Part shown: positions 58,531 through 64,000 of the stretch, piece by piece
Numbering within the stretch: position 1 is the first letter of the stretch
Layout: each line of letters opens with the position of its first letter
From: Rutpela maculata
Taxonomy: Eukaryota; Arthropoda; Insecta; Coleoptera; Cerambycidae
Direction: 5' to 3'
Length of the DNA: 64,000 nt
Assembly (NCBI GenBank): GCA_936432065.2
Contig: OW386285.2
Location: 101,313,869-101,377,868 of the forward strand
Notes under the pieces: model-generated
The model's database searches: none
Seen by the model: only the letters and a program-made list of their open reading frames with translations
What the model was told of the DNA's origin: nothing
Program-made: the position numbers and the translations under genes

Positions 58531-59822
58531 TAATGATAAGTGTGACTTATTTATCTTATTTTTAGCAACTCGTTTGTCTGTTTTATATGTCAGTTTTTTT
58601 CATTTTGTAAACCGTGACCTGTTTTATACATGCAAATGTGAACTAAAATGGAATAAAACTTACTTACTTACTATTAATTTTTGTCGTATCTGTTTATGGT
58701 TCAGTAATGGATTGTATATCTTTTAACTGTATTCCAATAACTTCATAGAAAAAAAAATTGTTGTACAGATATGCGTTTCATGGCAGACTGAACATAAGTA
58801 TCGAATAAAAAGTGTCTTTGTGTCTGTAAGAGTGTGTGTGATGCCGTTTCTTGTAAACACGGTAAGTTCTGTTAGACTTAAAATATTTAATTACAATTTG
58901 GAACATATGTAAAACAGCATAGTACAATAATCCCTATTGAAATTAGGTCATATCTGTAATACATGGTGATAACCAGAAGCCTACAAACTCTCATGACATA
59001 ATCTTATTAAAAACATCATGTTCCAAATTTTAGGATAACATTGATATATCATCTAATTTAAATAAAGTTGGTTTGAACCTAACATATACCCGGTATATCG
59101 TGGTTTATACATCTTCATATTTGCTTAATCAAAAAAAAAAAAAAAACGCATTTTGCTCTGAAATTAAAATAAAACCTATTTTACGTAACAGTGAGAGTTT
59201 GTAGGCCTCTGGTTAAGACCATGTATTACAGATATGGCCCAATTTTAATAGGGCTTATTTTACTATGTTGTTTTACATATGTTCCAAATCGCAATTAAAT
59301 ATTTTAAGTTTAACAGAAGTTATCGTGTTTACAAGAAACTATATACACACACACACTTGCAGACACAAAGACATTTTTTATTCGATACTTGAGTTCAGTC
59401 TGGCATGAAACGGATATCTGCATAACAAATTTTTTTCCACGATTATTAAACTTTTTTTTCAATTTATAATAAATTTATAATAAAGTTGGAATACAGTTAA
59501 AAGATATACAATCCAGTACTAAATCATAACAGATACGACAAAAATTAATAGAAACATTATCGTAGAAAATTTAGTCAGCTTTAATTTTGCATATAGCCAC
59601 TTTTTGATTATGGCTAACCGTTTTCGAGATATGAGCGAAAAACCAAAAACCGGGACCTTCTTTTTGCCCCCCTGCACCCCCCACACCTCCTATGTTTGGG
59701 GACTTTGGGTATGTTTACCTCCTAAATAGTCCAAACACAGCTCTCAAGTCAAAAATTGTGATCTCGGCATTTCCCTCTAGACCCTCTTCCCCCTTATTGA
59801 ACGTTCATTGACAGGGCTATAC

Positions 59823-60037
59823 TGAATTAAGTATAAAATAAATAGAATTAATAAAATTTGTATGATTTAAAACCAAAAGTATTAAATAAATATATTCTAA
59901 TTTTGCTTGTTCTTATCATGACAAATTATTCACTTTAAAACCTTGCAAAAGTAGTATGACCTGACATCACATCCCAGAAGTAACGCGGAACGCTTGAAGT
60001 AATGGAATTCCTTTACCAGGAGAGGAATTATTTTCAC
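59823..60037. other. Intron sequence next to gene A exon
   Basis: AT-rich DNA between the fold-back element and the donor of exon 60038-60285. Nothing recognised. Confidence 0.4.
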
Positions 60038-60285
60038 CTTTCCATAAGGATGTACATATAATTCATCACGTAGACTAGTAAATGCAGATTCCAAAATAAG
60101 GCCATTTGGATATATATCTGATTCTGCTAATGATGCTATGGTATGAGTTGCTATTGCAGCTCCTAAGGAGTGGCCCCAAATATAAATAGGAGAATTTGTT
60201 CTGTTCAAAACCCATTTATATAGTTGTACGCAATCATTTACAACTGCTTCTTCTGACAAGGTAGCAATTGACGAATCTGCATAGC
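60038..60285 (-). CDS. ABHD12-like gene A, exon with GHSLG nucleophile elbow
   Basis: 248 bp. Acceptor ttgttttag before 60285; donor gtgaaa after 60038. It starts in phase to complete a split Gly codon and reads GYADSSIATLSEEAVVNDCV, then SPIYIWGHSLGAAIATH, where the Ser of GHSLG is the catalytic nucleophile. It ends LILESAFTSLRDELYVHPYG plus Lys, in phase 0, continuing into exon 48428-48589. Family role: membrane serine lipase for monoacylglycerol and lysophosphatidylserine. Upstream exons (anchor, HGNG region) were not found up to 64000, so they probably lie beyond the window. Confidence 0.9.
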
Positions 60286-60509
60286 CTAAAACAAATAACG
60301 TGTAAAGTTTACAGAATTATGGTATGTCAATAGTCTAGGTCAAGTTGAAATTAGTAAAAATAGTAATACTAAAATTTTCATAAATCACACCCAAGAGGGT
60401 TTAAATTATTTTCAATATTACGAGAGTTTCTCCCTTTTTCAATGTGCATAAAAAGCTAATAGTCTGGGAGGTAGCGTCAATATTTTATGTGTTATTTCAA
60501 CACGACTTC
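60286..60509. repeat. Left copy of a flanking direct repeat
   Basis: 60393-60463 (agggtttaaat ... tttctcc ... cataaaaagctaatag) matches 62647-62720 in the same orientation at roughly 75% by eye. The two copies flank the inverted-repeat element. Confidence 0.65.
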
Positions 60510-62520
60510 TTTGTTTTTTTAACGTTAGTTTTCGTTCGAAAAACAGCTAAAATAGGTGTCAGCTGACGCAACCGTGGACATTAAGAACGTGGGAGGCTGC
60601 GCATTTGGTAAAATAATTGTTTTTGCGTCAATCCAACAAAGCTACAAAACTATAAATAGTTTATTTATGCAATATAAATAAAAAAAAAATGTGCCAGCGA
60701 TATAAAAAAAAACAATTAAAAAGTGTCAGCTGATAATACCATGGGACAAAACCTGTCAGCTTGGCCTCTTAAGTGTACTGCAGCATCCAGATGCTCACCG
60801 CATGCGGTATTTTTAATGTCCCAATTAACGTATGAAACTTGAAAGAAAATCATATTTGTATGAAATATTAGACATACATATTAGAGAATACTCAGAGATT
60901 GCAATCACTGATTGAGAATAGTGAAGATTAAATAATGAGAATCAATATAAAAATCTTAATATTTCTATTATTTTGGCGCATTCAATACGAATAAAACAAA
61001 TCAATTCACATCTGAATCACTGCTGTATTCTAAATTATCTTCCTCTTCAGAAGTACTATCTGTATGGTCTCCAAATCTAGATTTTCCTCAGATTCTCGAG
61101 CGTCATCGTTCTCATTTTCGTCTTCACAAATATCTGCCGAAAAATATTGAAAATCATTGAAGTGAATAAAAGAGAATTCATGTAGAAGCAAAAGATTATA
61201 TGCATAGAATACCATTTATGATATTTTCAATTTTCGGTAATTGATCGCCTTGAAACCACTTGAAAATATACTTCTCATCGTGTTCTTCCCATCCATAATC
61301 AGTTGGCAAAGACAAACTTGGCGTATGAAGATGTGCATGAGTCCACAATTAAGCAATGTAAGAAATTCGCAAAAAATGCTGTTTCAATTATGTCATGTGG
61401 GTAACATAGATCCTTCGAAATTCTGGTCAATCTTCAAGGAATCTTCTTTCTGACTGACATTACACGCCTTCATGAAAGTAGCTACGAGTAAGAGATTACT
61501 ATTCTTGATTCTTTTAGAACCGTACATATGACAAACAAATTCCTTCAGAATAGTAAAATTCTCCTTCAAGTTTTCAGGTGCGTGTTGAGAAATGTTATGT
61601 ATTAAAAAACATGCCTCATGTTGTTTCAAATACAGAATATCGACATTTGAGCATCGATAAATGTATTACTTATAAAATACTTTGTTACTGTTAGTGCAGA
61701 ACATGATTATCTAATATTTCATACAAATACGATTTTCTTTCAAGTTTCATATGAGAAAAACGATATCAGCAGGCAAGAAATAGAGTATTTCATTAGTTTG
61801 TGTTGAGATAAACTTGAAATTGATCATCAGGTGATTAAAAAAAATGAAATAATACGTTAGCCGGGGCATTAAAGATACCGCGCGCGGTGAGCACCTGGAT
61901 GCTGTGGTACACTTAAAAGGCCTAGCTGACAGGTTTTGTCCCATGGTATTGTCAGCTGACACTTCGTTATATTGGAGTTATACTGTTGTATGTTACATTA
62001 CCTTTTTTTTTTTAAAGTTATTGGAAAAAATAATTGTTTCACCCCGATAAAACTATGTATTTTTGGTTTCCTACATCTTAGGATGCTATGTACACTTTTG
62101 AAACCTTGCAAGGGCAAAGTTTAGGCTACATACAACTATGTTATACTGAAAAATAGAAATCGACAAAAATGCGACATACAACAGTATAACTCCAAGGTAA
62201 CGACTTTTTAATTGTTTTTTTTTATATTGAAAACTATCATATAAATGAATTTCAGCTTTGTTGAAATAACAAATTTTCATGTGTTTTTCATACATATTAA
62301 CTAGGACAGCTGACAACCTTCGCTCCTTACCCTATGCAGCTGACACATTTTTTTTTTATATATATTACATAAATAAACTATTTATAGTTTAGTAGCCTTG
62401 TTGGATTGACGCGAAAAACGAAATTATTTTACCGGATGTGCAGCCCCCCACGCCATTAATCTCCGTGATTGAAGTAGCTGACACCCTATTCTTCGATAAA
62501 CAATGAAAAAACAACCTGTA
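60510..62520. mobile_element. Inverted-repeat element with CAGCTG motifs
   Basis: Outer arms ~60510-60660 and ~62370-62520 (ggtgtcagctgac ... taaaataatt ... gcgtcaatccaacaa, and mirror). Inner arms 60719-60832 and 61853-61967 (gtcagctgata, taccatgggacaaaacctgt, gtgtact, gcatccagatgctcaccgc and mirror). At least eight copies of tgtcagct(ga) or its complement lie in the arms. The interior contains a decayed minus-strand coding region. Confidence 0.8.
61020..61629 (-). pseudogene. Decayed coding fragment in inverted-repeat element
   Basis: 61629-61393 (78 codons) reads NISQHAPENLKENFTILKEF and similar. A frame near 61310-61210 reads TDYGWEEHDEKYIFKWFQGD then QLPKIENIING, and 61130-61030 is acidic (ENENDDARESEENL). 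These look like successive parts of one transposon protein in different frames. I do not recognise the superfamily. Confidence 0.45.
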
Positions 62521-64000
62521 CTGAAAAAATGAGCTTTGTTGAAATGATATGATTAAATTTGACGGACTATAAGGCTTGGAACAGTTATCTATAGAACTCA
62601 TAAAATTAACGTGGACTAAACTTTCTAAATAGTCCCCAAAAGGGCGAAGAAGGGTTTAAATATTCTCACTATTGCGACAGATTCTCCTATTTTCAGTATA
62701 CATAAAAAGTTAATATTTAGCGCAGTTATTGCTCGTGAGATACTTATAAATATAACTAGACTATCTCTCTTTGAACTTGCTACCAGCAGACACATTTTAA
62801 AAAAATTCGCGGCCCCAATTCAATGTAATGAGAAGTTCATAAAAAATAAAGTAGGTACCATCACTTACCATGATACTAAGAAAGTAAGATACGCTCTCAC
62901 GCATACCTCCCCTTACCGCAGTCTCCGCTGTTACGTCACGTAAAAGTCAGCTAGTTCAGCGGTCAATTTTTATTTTAGATGTAAACTAGAATTACCTTAA
63001 CCGAAGTGTTTGGAAGCTTATCCTTCAATGAAATAAGAAATTACGATTCTTTTGGTTGATCGAGACAAAAGATAGAACCAAAAATGTGAGAAAATTGTAA
63101 AATAATAGATACAATTATTCTTTCGTTTAACTTGCCTTAACTCAGAAACGGGCCAATAAATTAATCTCAAATTTTTACTACGTCATGACTCTATATCTGT
63201 TAATATGAAGGTAAAATTTTAATAAGTAAAGAAAATATGATTTTTTTTCTAAGACCATGTCGATAAACTGGGAAATTTTACAGGCTCGAATATGACAAGC
63301 GAAAAACTTTTTTATCTTTCGAATTAGATACCAAGTATATTGAGGTCGTATGAAGGTAAAGGATGGAGCTAACTTTTTTATTTGAAACTTTTTTTTCTAG
63401 GACTAACAGTTTTCGAGAAAATTGCAATTAAGTATACGGAACGCCCTCGCGAGCGATACAGCAGCGTAGAGAATGCGGTGTGAGGAATAACGTACGTTAG
63501 TGTTGTTTAATGAAATCTAATTAAGATTTTCTTGAGATTTTTCAGCAAATCAATAGAGGGTTATTAAATATTTGTAATAATTACCATGAGAGAACACATT
63601 GATATATCCTGCGCTATTGAATTAAGTCATACTGCGAAAACAGTATTTTGCAGATGCAAAATGTTTTTCATAATAGAAACATTAAAGAATCCGGCAATTT
63701 ATTTGGAAATAACAGAAAAAAAATATTTTCATTCTTGACTGTTTGTCTATTTTCCTGAATAACGTTAGATAAATGCACTGTTTCATAATTAAACTAATTA
63801 AAGTAGTACATTATTTACTACTACTATTTATTGTGTTTAATTAAATGAATTAAAATTTAATATTAAATAAAAACAAAATAAATAGCACAAACACACAAAA
63901 CATTTAAATCTACAATGGCCTTATGCAAAATGAAAAGTGCTGACAGAAGCAGTCATAGAATTCTATGATATTAAAAAGTAAAATTGCCTGCAATCAGCTT
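62521..64000. other. Unassigned AT-rich sequence to window end
   Basis: Holds the right flanking repeat (62647-62720). No ORF, RNA gene or ABHD12 exon was recognised. A donor-like gtaagt on the minus strand near 62870 lacks a coding partner. Confidence 0.4.

Larger units (their letters stand above)
54507..58670 (+). mobile_element. Full-length CR1/L2-like LINE
   Basis: Inserted with TSD ctattaa (54500-54506, 58671-58677) into a fold-back arm. Begins gtcaaagttgccaagccaag, has two ORFs and ends ggaataaaac followed by (ttac)n. ~4.2 kb. Jockey is an alternative, but the PHD-like ORF1 and short tandem tail favour CR1/L2 relatives. Confidence 0.9.
54250..59819. mobile_element. Fold-back element split by a CR1-like LINE
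   Basis: Left arm is 54250-54506 plus 58671-58995; right arm is ~59190-59819. Ends tagtcctgtcaatgaa and ttcattgacagggcta, with a possible 3 bp TSD tac (54247-54249, 59820-59822). The intact right arm (cgacaaaaattaatagaaac read on plus near 59540) shows the uninterrupted sequence at which the LINE entered. No transposase. Confidence 0.9.

Noticed and set aside
62850..62890. Extra ABHD12 exon next to a donor-like gtaagt
   Set aside because: The upstream sequence in that direction does not encode the expected hydrolase region in any frame.
1..64000. CRISPR arrays, operons or ribosome binding sites
   Set aside because: No regularly spaced short repeats with unique spacers; the introns and retroelements show this is eukaryotic DNA.

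Overview
The window looks like AT-rich animal DNA, most probably from an insect. It has spliced exons with GT/AG introns and a dense load of nested transposable elements: Polinton, hAT, Ty3/gypsy LTR elements, Jockey/CR1-like and RNase H-bearing LINEs, MITEs and fold-back elements. There are no bacterial features. I cannot name the species from sequence alone.

Host genes: the only host coding sequence I can support is on the minus strand and belongs to ABHD12-like alpha/beta hydrolases (serine lipases). Gene A is seen as two internal exons, 60038-60285 (GHSLG nucleophile elbow) and 48428-48589 (HAEDD acid region), joined by an 11.4 kb intron full of mobile DNA. Gene B lies further along the same strand. 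It is seen as its first three coding exons (11872-11814, 11750-11650, 11570-11271: membrane anchor, then HGNGGDR oxyanion region). Its later exons should lie beyond base 1. All splice phases fit, so these look like two tandem paralogues, although the last exons of A and the first exons of A were not found.

Layout: 1-6060 is a Polinton/Maverick remnant (palindromic end, tandem repeats, packaging ATPase, one uncharacterised ORF and a decayed copy of that ORF). 6230-7731 holds short repeats and a TA microsatellite. 7732-8598 is a decayed hAT. 9171-11058 is a fold-back element built of ~140 bp units. 11271-11872 is gene B. 12898-13640 and 15390-16710 are inverted-repeat elements, the latter with a tRNA-like SINE head. 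16986-21078 is a young gypsy element with both LTRs and one long ORF that has lost RT/RNase H and the integrase core in frame. 21079-24560 is a relative of it, split by a SWIM/YqaJ-nuclease transposon and collapsed internally. 26611-35468 is a fold-back locus carrying a second young but ORF-broken gypsy element on the minus strand. 36844-40603 is a long-TIR element. 41306-44737 is a LINE split by an hAT. 45370-47935 is a minus-strand LINE split by an hAT MITE. 48875-52832 is a near full-length Jockey-like LINE with a TA-expanded hairpin in its RT. 52846-53068 and 53389-53795 are MITEs. 54250-59819 is a fold-back element whose left arm received a full-length CR1-like LINE. 60510-62520 is a further inverted-repeat element rich in CAGCTG motifs.

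The clearest biology is the nesting order, which target-site duplications (TSDs) and empty sites fix in many places, and a family of non-autonomous gypsy elements that evidently still moves using proteins supplied by another copy.
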